Assembly: GCF_030433715.1 (NCBI RefSeq)
Contig: NZ_JAROCC010000003.1
Span: 62,001-126,000, forward strand
Reading direction: 5' to 3'
DNA length: 64,000 nt
Source of the DNA: Sporosarcina highlanderae
Lineage (GTDB): Bacteria; Bacillota; Bacilli; Bacillales_A; Planococcaceae
The notes under the pieces were generated by a model. That model saw only the letters and a program-made list of their open reading frames with translations, searched no databases and was not told the origin of the DNA. Below, piece after piece: positions 33,264 to 41,888 of the stretch. Numbering within the stretch: position 1 is the first letter of the stretch; each line of letters begins with the position of its first letter. The position numbers and the translations under genes were made by a program.

Positions 33264-34703
33264 ATGCGCAGAAGCCGTTTTTTTATGTTCGCAATACTGG
33301 CCGTGATAGCGACAGGTGTATTCTTGGTGTTGGACGGTTGTTCAGCGGATAAAAAAAGTGCGGACGTAGTAATGAAGGAAATGTTCCCGGTCATCAATGA
33401 GGCGTACAACATCATTCAAGAGAATGCGGTGTACCAGGTAGAAGGGGACAGGCTAATCGAAGGTGCTTTGCGAGGGATGGCAGATACAATCGGAGATCCG
33501 TATTCGACGTATCTGTCGGAAGAGGAAGCCGCCTCACATCGGGAGTCGTTGGCTGGTGAAAAGGTAGGAATCGGAGCTGAAATTACACGGTCAGGCGGAA
33601 AGTATATCATCGTTGCGCCAGTTAAGGGGTCGCCTGCAGAAAAAGCAGGTCTGCAGCCTTATGACGAAATTGTGCGTATTAACGGCGAAGCTTTAGGTGG
33701 AATGACGCTTCAGGATGTCGTCAGGAAAATCAAGGGCAAGGAAGGGACGACGGTGGGATTGACGATCTATCGGCCGGACTTGGGTAAGCATCTTGAATTG
33801 AAAGTATTGCGGGATGTAATTCCGGTAAAGACCGTTTCAGCAGAGTTAATGGAAGAAAGGGGCAAGAAATTCGGTTACATAGCATTGACAATGTTTGGTG
33901 ATGAGACGGCTGATGAATGGAAAAAAGCGACGGATGAAATGATCACTAACGGTGCAGAGGCTTTGATCATTGATGTTAGAGGCAATCCTGGTGGCTATTT
34001 ACGTACAGTTGCCAAAGTAGCGGGAAGTTTACTGCCGGAGGATTCAATCTTTGCTTATATGCAGAACGCCCAAGGACAGCTGACGCCACTTGTTGTCGAA
34101 CCGTCTGAAAAGTTCTCCTTTGACAAAAAACTGAAAAAAATACCGGTTGTTCTGCTGCAAGACAAAGGCAGTGCATCGGCCAGTGAAGTTTTGAGTGGGG
34201 CCTTGAAGGATTTACGCCGTGGCTTCATTATCGGTCAGGTGAGTTTTGGAAAAGGAACCGTACAGGACACGATGGAACTGTCAAATGGCGGTGAGATGAA
34301 ACTGACTACCCATAAATGGTTGACACCGAAAGAAACATGGATACATGGTAAAGGTGTCAAAGTCGACCTTGAATCTGAACAAGATAAATTATTCACAGAA
34401 CATATCCGGTTCTCTACGGATGTATATGCGGAAGGCGATTACCATGAGGACATTTCATATGCTCAAAAAATTTTAGGAGGACTTGGTTATTCGGTTGGCA
34501 GGGAAGATGGCTTCTATGATGAATCCACAGCCCTCGCAGTGCACGCATTTCGTGTGGATTCCAAAATTCCGACAGAAAATACAATGGATCGAAAATTCTT
34601 TGCCTCTCTGAGGGAAAGGGTGGAAAAACATCGTAAAGATAAAGCGAATGATATCCAACTGCAGGTTGCTATTGGGTATGTCCATCATATATTAAGTAAT
34701 TAA
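33264..34703 (+). CDS. ctpB: Carboxy-terminal processing protease (S41)
   Basis: The 479-residue protein has an N-terminal TM or lipoprotein-like segment (LVLDGCSAD) and a PDZ domain about 95-175 (RSGGKYIIVAPVKGSPAEKAGL). The S41 protease core carries Ser in KGSASASEVL (about 302-308) and Lys in FGKGTVQ. A C-terminal peptidoglycan-binding domain includes YAQKILGGLGYSVGREDGFYD. B. subtilis CtpB cleaves SpoIVFA during sporulation. The order ctpB-minJ is kept here, which supports the symbol. A GAGGAGGG site precedes the ATG. Confidence 0.9.
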   Translation: MRRSRFFMFAILAVIATGVFLVLDGCSADKKSADVVMKEMFPVINEAYNIIQENAVYQVEGDRLIEGALRGMADTIGDPYSTYLSEEEAASHRESLAGEKVGIGAEITRSGGKYIIVAPVKGSPAEKAGLQPYDEIVRINGEALGGMTLQDVVRKIKGKEGTTVGLTIYRPDLGKHLELKVLRDVIPVKTVSAELMEERGKKFGYIALTMFGDETADEWKKATDEMITNGAEALIIDVRGNPGGYLRTVAKVAGSLLPEDSIFAYMQNAQGQLTPLVVEPSEKFSFDKKLKKIPVVLLQDKGSASASEVLSGALKDLRRGFIIGQVSFGKGTVQDTMELSNGGEMKLTTHKWLTPKETWIHGKGVKVDLESEQDKLFTEHIRFSTDVYAEGDYHEDISYAQKILGGLGYSVGREDGFYDESTALAVHAFRVDSKIPTENTMDRKFFASLRERVEKHRKDKANDIQLQVAIGYVHHILSN

Positions 34704-34708
34704 TTAAC

Positions 34709-34745
34709 AGAAGGGCCTATTGTTTTTAACAAGGGCCTTTTTGTT
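34709..34745 (+). terminator. Terminator of ctpB
   Basis: Imperfect hairpin AAGGGCC...GGGCCTT followed by T residues. Confidence 0.65.
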
Positions 34746-34803
34746 GTTAGGCTCGTAGATTCAGAGAAAATTTTTGACCTTCCTACACGCATGACGTTTC
34801 TTT

Positions 34804-34812
34804 TGATACAAT
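34804..34812 (+). promoter_or_regulatory. Extended -10 promoter of minJ
   Basis: TGATACAAT lies 42 nt before the minJ start. No convincing -35 box is visible. Confidence 0.45.
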
Positions 34813-34853
34813 AAAGAATAATCATGTTTTCGTGGATGGGAAGGTGAAGGTAG

Positions 34854-36023
34854 ATGAGTGAACAAGTAATAGTGGATCTGTTAAAAGCTGTTGGACTATT
34901 TTTCTTGAATCCTGTTTGGTTGATTGCCCTCGGAGTGGCGGTCGGGTTAGGGTATTTTCGGGTGAAAAAGGAAAGACGAAGCTTCCTTGTTCGTCTACAT
35001 CCCGGCTTGACGGAAATGAAAAAGCTGTTGGCTGAATCATGGATGCCCGCTCTGATTCTTTCGATACTACTATCGGGGGTCGGGTTGACTGTTGAAGTCT
35101 CTTGGATAGTCCTCTTTTCATCAGTAGCTGTTTTTTCTATGATTTCGTTCTTTTATCAAATTGCATCGCCAATCTACTTTGCAGCAATCGCGTTTTTCGG
35201 TTTATATGCACTGCAGCAATTCAAGCCGGAATTTACATTTCGTGGATGGTCTCCAGGTAACGTAGATTTACAAGGTGAAATGGCGTTGACGGTAGCTGTT
35301 ATTGCGGGCCTCTTTCTCATAGCAGAAGGCTTCCTCATTCGCCGACATACCGTTGACTATGCATCTCCCTTCATGACATCTACCAATCGGGGGTTACGGG
35401 CTGCCGCTTTTAAAGCTAAACGGTTATGGCTTTTACCAATTGTATTTCTTGTGCCTGGGGATTTCATGACAGCTTTCACGCCCTATTGGCCGCAGCTGAC
35501 ACTTGGCGCAGTGACTTTCAGTTTTTTACCGGTGCCGATTGTCATTGGCTTCTCTCAAATTGCGAGGGCAAGCTTCCCGGACGTCCTATTTCCTAAAATT
35601 GGACAAGCGGTAACCGTTCTGGGATCGATTGTCGTTGTAGTCGGTGTAACTGCTTGGTGGCTACCGGTTATGGGTTGGGCAGCTTTGCTCATCGGTGTTA
35701 TCGGTAGGGCGACAATTTCCATAGTTTTCGCTATACGTGAACGAAATGGCGGATTTGCCGCTGCTCCTAAACCAACGGGAGTTATCATTGCGGGAATCTT
35801 GCCGGAGTCGCCAGGTGAAAAGCTTGGGCTTGTTCCAGGTGAATGCATCCGGAAAGTGAATGGCATCCAAGTTTCGAATGAAAAGGAATTATATGATGCC
35901 ATACAGGTAAATGCTGCGCATTGCCGTTTGCAGGTGATTGGCCGCGATGGGGAAGTACGGCTCATGCAGCAAGTGCTCTATCGCCATGATCATCATCGGT
36001 TAGGACTGTTAGTCGTCCGTTAA
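34854..36023 (+). CDS. minJ: MinJ-like division-site topology protein
   Basis: The 389-residue protein has about eight TM segments in the first 295 residues and a cytoplasmic C-terminal PDZ domain (GVIIAGILPESPGEKLGLVPG onward, about 300-385). This is the architecture of MinJ, which bridges DivIVA and MinD at poles and septa. The gene follows ctpB as in B. subtilis and precedes csbA. Confidence 0.88.
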   Translation: MSEQVIVDLLKAVGLFFLNPVWLIALGVAVGLGYFRVKKERRSFLVRLHPGLTEMKKLLAESWMPALILSILLSGVGLTVEVSWIVLFSSVAVFSMISFFYQIASPIYFAAIAFFGLYALQQFKPEFTFRGWSPGNVDLQGEMALTVAVIAGLFLIAEGFLIRRHTVDYASPFMTSTNRGLRAAAFKAKRLWLLPIVFLVPGDFMTAFTPYWPQLTLGAVTFSFLPVPIVIGFSQIARASFPDVLFPKIGQAVTVLGSIVVVVGVTAWWLPVMGWAALLIGVIGRATISIVFAIRERNGGFAAAPKPTGVIIAGILPESPGEKLGLVPGECIRKVNGIQVSNEKELYDAIQVNAAHCRLQVIGRDGEVRLMQQVLYRHDHHRLGLLVVR

Positions 36024-36048
36024 TCCATTTGGAAGGGATAGGTGGGAA

Positions 36049-36312
36049 ATGGATATTGCCACATTGGAAACAAAATTGTTGCTTGCGCTGTTTCTTCCGG
36101 GGCTGCTCGTTGTATTTTTTACGAGGGTCACTTTCCATCATCTTGTCGGGCTTGTGTTAACGATAGCGCTAATTGCGGCATCGGTTTATGCAGGTTATAC
36201 ACATAACTGGATTCTTTATGCAGCGGATGCGTTTTCGCTTACGGTTGGTTTCTGGTATGCGACGCGGATGGTGAAACGGGCGAAAAAGCAAGGGCGTACT
36301 GTTGATGAATAA
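36049..36312 (+). CDS. csbA: CsbA family small membrane protein (DUF2198)
   Basis: The 87-residue protein has three hydrophobic segments and the late motif AADAFSLTVGFWYATRMVKRAKK characteristic of CsbA. In B. subtilis csbA is a sigma-B stress gene of unknown function. Here it starts 26 nt after minJ and may be cotranscribed with it. I see no separate sigma-B promoter. Confidence 0.85.
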   Translation: MDIATLETKLLLALFLPGLLVVFFTRVTFHHLVGLVLTIALIAASVYAGYTHNWILYAADAFSLTVGFWYATRMVKRAKKQGRTVDE

Positions 36313-36317
36313 ATAGG

Positions 36318-36347
36318 AAAGCCGCTCCGGTTATGGGGCGGCTTTTT
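36318..36347. terminator. Bidirectional terminator between csbA and azlD
   Basis: AAAGCCGCTCC pairs with GGGGCGGCTTT, with A and T tracts on the two sides, serving converging genes. Confidence 0.88.
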
Positions 36348-36369
36348 GAATGATTTCGATTGAAATTAA

Positions 36370-36678
36370 TTACATAAATAGACCATAAACCGCGAGAATG
36401 CCGATTGTTCCAAGGACTACAGACATGACGCCGCCTCCAAGGAATGCGATGAGGAATGCTGTCGCGGCTCCGATTATACCGAAAAGGATGTTGCCTTTCT
36501 GTACGAAGATGATGGCGGGAAAGATTAGTGCCCCCAACACCGCATACGGGATGTTGCTAAGTACGCCGCTAACGATCGGAGGCAATTCTTTTCCGTCAAG
36601 GAAAGTGAGCGGCACCATCCTTGGTAGGTACGTTACGATTGCCATTCCAGCTAACATCCACCAGTAAGTTGCTCCCAT
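36370..36678 (-). CDS. azlD: AzlD family branched-chain amino acid export subunit
   Basis: The 102-residue membrane protein has three to four TM segments and the AzlD pattern AIVTYLPRMVPLTFL near the N-terminus. It forms the small subunit of an AzlCD exporter for branched-chain amino acids or analogues. Its start overlaps the azlC stop by one base, so the pair is coupled. Confidence 0.92.
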   Translation of the reverse strand: MGATYWWMLAGMAIVTYLPRMVPLTFLDGKELPPIVSGVLSNIPYAVLGALIFPAIIFVQKGNILFGIIGAATAFLIAFLGGGVMSVVLGTIGILAVYGLFM

Positions 36679-37400
36679 TAGTTCCCCTCCTTTTCATTGT
36701 AGTGGCTTTCTTTACTTTTTTCTCTTCGGGAATAAATAATTTCCACCAAAATTGCTGAGCCAAGTGTGGAGACTAATATCGCCCAGCCGGTTGAGAGCAG
36801 TTCACCGAAATAGATGATACAGTGAATAGCTGCTGCAAGTGCTGCGAGCATGACGACTTTACGATTGCCTTTCATTGCAGGTACAAGGAGACCGATGAAC
36901 ATTGCGTACAAGGCGATGGACATAGCAATTTGTAGGAAATCTGGTAAGTTAGCGCCGATAACATAGCCGACTGCAGTGAAGATCACCCAGCTTCCATAGG
37001 CGATTAATGTAACTCCAAAGGCGAATGATGTAGTGATTTTTTCTTCTTTCCTTGTTGCAAGGACTGAAAAAGATTCGTCTGTAATGCCGAATGCGTAGAT
37101 CGATTTTATCCATTTCGGTGCGCGATGCATCTTTTCATTCAGGGAAGCCGTCATTAGGAAGTGTCGGATGTTGACGATAAAGGTGTTAATGACAATAGTG
37201 ATTGGATCGACTCCAAAATTAATTAGGCTGAGCGCTATGTACTGTGAAGCACCTGCGTAAACGAATATGCTCATGGCGGTTGCTTCGATGAGTGAGAGCC
37301 CGGTTGTTTTGGCAAGCAATCCGAACGTTAAAGCAATCGGGAAGTAACCAATCGCGATGCTGAGTCCGGATTTCAGCCCGGAGTTGAACTGATTATTCAT
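36678..37400 (-). CDS. azlC: AzlC family branched-chain amino acid export permease
   Basis: The 240-residue membrane protein shows the AzlC pattern SIAIGYFPIALTFGLLA at the N-terminus and the FVYAGASQYIAL segment. It is the large subunit of the AzlCD exporter. It is transcribed divergently from the DedA-like gene. A TATAAT on the reverse strand (37436-37441) could be its -10 box. Confidence 0.92.
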   Translation of the reverse strand: MNNQFNSGLKSGLSIAIGYFPIALTFGLLAKTTGLSLIEATAMSIFVYAGASQYIALSLINFGVDPITIVINTFIVNIRHFLMTASLNEKMHRAPKWIKSIYAFGITDESFSVLATRKEEKITTSFAFGVTLIAYGSWVIFTAVGYVIGANLPDFLQIAMSIALYAMFIGLLVPAMKGNRKVVMLAALAAAIHCIIYFGELLSTGWAILVSTLGSAILVEIIYSRREKSKESHYNEKEGN

Positions 37401-37540
37401 TAAATAGTCACATCTTTCTTATATGTATAATTGAAATTATACTATAAATTTCATGTTTTGGTGGTATTCTATAAGGGAAATGGGAATAGTCGAAGTAGTA
37501 ATCTATTAATGTGAATCTGTTTACGATGAGGGTGTTGAGA

Positions 37541-38161
37541 ATGGGTGAATGGTTAGATATTGATAAAATAAGTGAAATGGTTGCACAATATAAGGCGCTT
37601 GGACCGTTAATCGGTATTTTACTACCGTTCATAGAATCATTTTTGCCGTTCTTGCCACTTTTCGTATTTGTAATAGCGAATACGGTGGCCTATGGAATTT
37701 GGTATGGATTTATTTTGTCATGGGCAGGAACGGTGGTCGGGTCATATGCTGTATTTTTGATCATCCGAAAATATGGTAGAAATCGATTGTTACGCTTTTT
37801 GACAAAGCATGCTCGTGTTCAGCGGTTGATTGGCTGGGTGGAGCGGAATGGATTCGGGCCGCTGTTCATATTGCTTTGCTTTCCATTTACGCCTTCAGCG
37901 CTTGTGAATCTTGTTGCGGGCTTGTCGAATATGAAGAAGAAGAGTTATTTGGCGGTTCTTCTTGCGGGGAAGTTCGTAATGATTTTCACGATAGGTTTTA
38001 TCGGATATGATTTGAAGGCGTTGCTGACGCAGCCAATCCGTACTGCGATTGTTGTTGTGATTATCGTGTTGTTATGGGCGGTTGGAAAATACTTTGAGAA
38101 GCGTCTTGATAAGAGAGTGGATGAGGAATCAAGCACGATTTTTCATGAGGAAGACGAGTGA
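37541..38161 (+). CDS. DedA/TVP38 (VTT domain) membrane protein
   Basis: The roughly 206-residue protein contains the VTT-domain pattern: FIESFLPFLPLFVFVIANT, GTVVGSYAVFLIIRKYG, then CFPFTPSALVNLVAGLSNM. Members are thought to move polyprenyl phosphates or phospholipids between membrane leaflets. The ATG at 37541 is favoured (GAGGG upstream); a GTG at 37511 would add ten residues. Its stop codon forms the start of a three-unit 40-bp repeat array. Confidence 0.85.
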   Translation: MGEWLDIDKISEMVAQYKALGPLIGILLPFIESFLPFLPLFVFVIANTVAYGIWYGFILSWAGTVVGSYAVFLIIRKYGRNRLLRFLTKHARVQRLIGWVERNGFGPLFILLCFPFTPSALVNLVAGLSNMKKKSYLAVLLAGKFVMIFTIGFIGYDLKALLTQPIRTAIVVVIIVLLWAVGKYFEKRLDKRVDEESSTIFHEEDE

Positions 38162-38279
38162 GTTTTGGGGTTTATGCGTGTTTGGCGTGGAATATGCGTG
38201 AGTTTCGGAGTTTATGCGTGTTTGGCGTGGAATATGCGTGAGTTTTGGAGTTTATGCGTGTTTGGCGTGATTTATGCGT
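38160..38279 (+). repeat. Three tandem 40-bp repeats
   Basis: Units at 38160-38199, 38200-38239 and 38240-38279 differ by only a few bases. Each splits into two 20-nt halves ending in TATGCGT. The first unit includes the last two bases of the upstream stop codon. No coding potential or spacer-like diversity is seen. Confidence 0.9.
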
Positions 38280-38320
38280 TTTTGGTCTTGAGTATCCTTA
38301 AAAAGGTATGATGCAAATAG

Positions 38321-38349
38321 TTCCTGTCCTCCTTATCTTTCGGTACAAT
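38321..38349 (+). promoter_or_regulatory. Possible promoter of addBA
   Basis: TTCCTG and TACAAT are 17 nt apart, about 48 nt before addB. The -35 match is weak. Confidence 0.4.
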
Positions 38350-38396
38350 GAAAGGAAGGAAGATAGGGATTTTTATTTTGATTGGAGGGGTGGACG

Positions 38397-41300
38397 ATGA
38401 CGTTGCGTTTTGTAACCGGTAGAGCCGGGACTGGGAAGACGACGTTGATAGAACGGGAGATTGCGGCTGAGCTTGAACGGGATCCGCTTGGAGCTGCAAT
38501 CATTTTGATTGTTCCGGATCAGATGTCGTATTCGATGGAACATAGTTTGTCGGTAAACTTCGGTTTGAACGGGATTATCCGGGCGCAAGTGTCGACATTC
38601 AAGCGGCTTGCGTGGCGGGTTCTGCAGGAAACGGGTGGCATTACGCGCAAGGAGGTCGATGGCTTCGGGTATCGGATGCTTGTGCGGAGTGTGCTTGAAG
38701 AGAATCGTGACGAGTTGAAATTATTCCGGCAGGCGGCCAATAAAAGAGGATTCACTGAAAAAATCGGTGATCTAATGAAAGAATTCAGCAGGTACTGTTT
38801 GGATCATGAAGCGTTAAATGGATTGCAACAGGAATTGTCCACTAAAAATGCACCGCGAACGTTGCAGGACAAGGTCAGTGATCTAACGCTGCTTCTTACG
38901 AAAATAGAGGAGCGACTTGGCACCTCGTATGTGGATAGTGAAGGGCATCTTGCTTTATTGACTTCGCAAATTAAGCATTCGGACCTGGTGAATGGCGCGG
39001 ACATTTATATAGATGGTTTTGAGAGTTTCACTGCACGGGAGTATGAAATACTAACGGAATTACTGAAGTACGGAAATCGTGTGACTGTCGTGCTTCCGAT
39101 GGAATCGGATCTATCCGGGCATGCGGATCATGAACTGTTCTTCAATCCTGTACGGACATCGTTGAGACTAAGGGAAATTGCGCGCAATGAATCGGTGGAT
39201 ATCGAAGAGGGAATCCACCTTGGACAGGCCCTACGATTTAAGAATGAGGAACTTCGTCATTTCGAAAGGGAATTTGATCTTTATCCACCGAAGGAAAGAC
39301 CGTCCGAGGGTGCAGTAACATTAATTGAGGCGATGGATCGCCGGGCGGAAATCCATGCTGTGGCAAGGAAAATCCGTGAGCAAGTGATGAGAGGCGGACG
39401 TTATAAAGGAATTTCGATTTTGTACAGACAACCGGAAAAGTATGATGAATTAATCGAAACGATTTTTTCGCAATACGATATTCCTGTGTTCATTAGTAGG
39501 AAAAAGCCGATGCTTCACCATCCTCTGATCGAATTTTCTCGTTCCGTTTTGGAGGCTGTGACATCAGGCTGGTCATATGAATCCATTTTCCGGGCTGTGA
39601 AGACAGATTTGTTCTTTCCGCATAAGGAAGATAAGCTGATTTGGCGTGAACGTGCGGATCGTCTTGAAAACTATGTGATTGCGAACGGAATCTACGGGAA
39701 GCGGTGGATGGATGAAATCCGCTGGAAGGTGAAACGGTACCGTGGACTGGAATTGCATACGACTGTGCAGACCGATGAGGAATTGCAGCAAGAACGAGAG
39801 TTGCATACGATCAGGGATTTGATCCGTGATCCGTTGAATACCTTTGAAGCTGCTTTAAAGCGGGCTAAGAATGGACGTGATTTTGCAAGTGCAATGTTTT
39901 CATTCATGGAATCCTTGCATGTATTCGATAAAATCATCGATTTAAGGGCGGATGAGGAGCGTGCCGGCAGGTTGTTGAATGCGACAGAGCATGAGCAGGC
40001 ATGGAATTCATGGATCAATGTCCTTGATCAGTTCGTTCTCATGTTTGGAGATAAGGACATGGACTTGAAAGAGGTAGCGCGGATTTTGGATGAAGGGTTT
40101 GATACGCTCGAATTCACTCGGATTCCACCATCTCTCGATCAAGTGACTGTGACGACCATTGAGCTTGCGAGTTTGATGGATATCGAAGTGGGGTTCATCA
40201 TCGGCGTAAATGATGGCGTCCTTCCACAGCGAGTTGACGCGGAAGGGATTCTTTCAGATTCGGACCGGGAATGGTTTTCGAAGAGTGGCCTTGAGCTTGC
40301 GCCATCCTCCAAAATGAAGCTAATGGATGAATCGTATATGGCGTACAGGGCATTTACGTCTGCGAGGGAGAAGCTTTTCGTCTCTTATCCGATTGCAGAC
40401 GAGGAAGGGAAGTCGCTCTTGCCGTCCCTTTACATTCAGCGGATTGGGCAGTTGCTGCCTAACATCGGTTTACAGTTAGCCGTGTCGGATCCATCTGAGC
40501 TGATAAATAAGGACGAGCAGATCGACTACATCATTCATCCAAGAACAGCATTGCCGTACGTTTCGATGAAAGTGAAGGAAGCCAAGCAAACGGGACAGCT
40601 TGAGGCTGAATGGCAGGCTGTCCTTACCTATTACGAGGATGATCCGTTATGGTCATCCGTGCTTGAACATATAACGAAACCAACGATTAGCCGCAACGAG
40701 ACAGAACGGCTTGCACCAGAAATCACGGAAGGTCTGTATGGAAAATCATTCGTTTCAAGCGTTTCCAGGGTGGAATCATATTACAGCTGCCCGTTCCAGC
40801 ATTTCGCCTCATACGGCTTAGGATTGCAGGAACGGATGGAATATACATTGGAAGCTCCGTCAATCGGGGATCTGTTCCACGCTGCGTTAAAATGGATTTC
40901 GGATGAAATGAACCGGACAGGGAAGTCATGGACAGAATTATCCAAGGAACAATGCTGGCAACTGTCGAGGGATGCGATGGAATTCATCACACCGATGTTT
41001 TTCAATCGTATTCTGCTGTCAACGAGCCGCTATCACTATATCCGCCGGAAATTGACGCATATCCTTACGCGGACAATTTACGCACTTGGCAAGCAGGCGA
41101 CGAAAAGCGTTTTCCGACCGGTCGCTATAGAGGCTGCGTTCGGACCAGGTGAACAGTTGCCGCCGCTTGAAATCCCGCTTCGTCGTGGCAATAAAATGAA
41201 TCTCCGCGGAAGGATAGACCGTGTGGATGCAACAGAAATTGATGGAAAGAATTACTTAAGGATTGTCGACTATAAATCTTCTGCAAAGCAATTGGATTTA

Positions 41301-41888
41301 ACGGATGTCTATTATGGTGTTTCCTTGCAGATGTTGACGTATTTGGATGTCGCGGTTGAACATGCGGAGGAATGGATTGGCTTCAAGGCGGATCCGGCAG
41401 GCGTATTATACGTACATGTTCATAATCCGATGATCAGGACAGAGTTAGAGTTGACCGAGGATTTGGTTGAGCAGGAAATAATAAAGTCTTATAAAATGCG
41501 AGGCTATCTGTTGGATGACACGGAAGTTGTCATGGGAATGGATGCGCAGTTAGGTAAAACGTCGTCCGTCATCCCGGCCGCTTTGAAAACGGATGGGACA
41601 TTTTCAAAGACTTCAAGGGTGCTGACTTCGGATGACCTGCAAGTCGTAAGGAAGTTTGTCAGATACCGCCATCAGCAGGCTGGGGACGGGATGCTTGCGG
41701 GAGATACACGAGTTTATCCGTATAAACTGAAGGACAAGATGCCTTGCCAATATTGTTCGTATCGATCGGTTTGTCAGTTCGACCCGACTAATCCGGAGCA
41801 ACTGTATCGCCAGTATGAAGATATGAAACCTGAGGAATCTCTTGAGAAAATGAGGAAGGATGTGATGGATAATGGACATTCCAGTTAA
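38397..41888 (+). CDS. addB: ATP-dependent helicase/nuclease subunit AddB
   Basis: The 1163-residue subunit of the AddAB break-resection enzyme starts with Walker A GRAGTGKT (8-15). The nuclease domain near the C-terminus has DYKSSAKQLDL, and the Fe-S cluster cysteines are the first in YYSCPFQHFASYGL and three in CQYCSYRSVCQF. AddB handles the 5' strand and Chi recognition. GGAGGGG precedes the ATG at 38397. The 3' end overlaps addA by 17 nt. Confidence 0.96.
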   Translation: MTLRFVTGRAGTGKTTLIEREIAAELERDPLGAAIILIVPDQMSYSMEHSLSVNFGLNGIIRAQVSTFKRLAWRVLQETGGITRKEVDGFGYRMLVRSVLEENRDELKLFRQAANKRGFTEKIGDLMKEFSRYCLDHEALNGLQQELSTKNAPRTLQDKVSDLTLLLTKIEERLGTSYVDSEGHLALLTSQIKHSDLVNGADIYIDGFESFTAREYEILTELLKYGNRVTVVLPMESDLSGHADHELFFNPVRTSLRLREIARNESVDIEEGIHLGQALRFKNEELRHFEREFDLYPPKERPSEGAVTLIEAMDRRAEIHAVARKIREQVMRGGRYKGISILYRQPEKYDELIETIFSQYDIPVFISRKKPMLHHPLIEFSRSVLEAVTSGWSYESIFRAVKTDLFFPHKEDKLIWRERADRLENYVIANGIYGKRWMDEIRWKVKRYRGLELHTTVQTDEELQQERELHTIRDLIRDPLNTFEAALKRAKNGRDFASAMFSFMESLHVFDKIIDLRADEERAGRLLNATEHEQAWNSWINVLDQFVLMFGDKDMDLKEVARILDEGFDTLEFTRIPPSLDQVTVTTIELASLMDIEVGFIIGVNDGVLPQRVDAEGILSDSDREWFSKSGLELAPSSKMKLMDESYMAYRAFTSAREKLFVSYPIADEEGKSLLPSLYIQRIGQLLPNIGLQLAVSDPSELINKDEQIDYIIHPRTALPYVSMKVKEAKQTGQLEAEWQAVLTYYEDDPLWSSVLEHITKPTISRNETERLAPEITEGLYGKSFVSSVSRVESYYSCPFQHFASYGLGLQERMEYTLEAPSIGDLFHAALKWISDEMNRTGKSWTELSKEQCWQLSRDAMEFITPMFFNRILLSTSRYHYIRRKLTHILTRTIYALGKQATKSVFRPVAIEAAFGPGEQLPPLEIPLRRGNKMNLRGRIDRVDATEIDGKNYLRIVDYKSSAKQLDLTDVYYGVSLQMLTYLDVAVEHAEEWIGFKADPAGVLYVHVHNPMIRTELELTEDLVEQEIIKSYKMRGYLLDDTEVVMGMDAQLGKTSSVIPAALKTDGTFSKTSRVLTSDDLQVVRKFVRYRHQQAGDGMLAGDTRVYPYKLKDKMPCQYCSYRSVCQFDPTNPEQLYRQYEDMKPEESLEKMRKDVMDNGHSS

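Noticed and set aside
38160-38279. CRISPR array
   Set aside because: The 40-bp units are contiguous without unique spacers and no cas gene is present.
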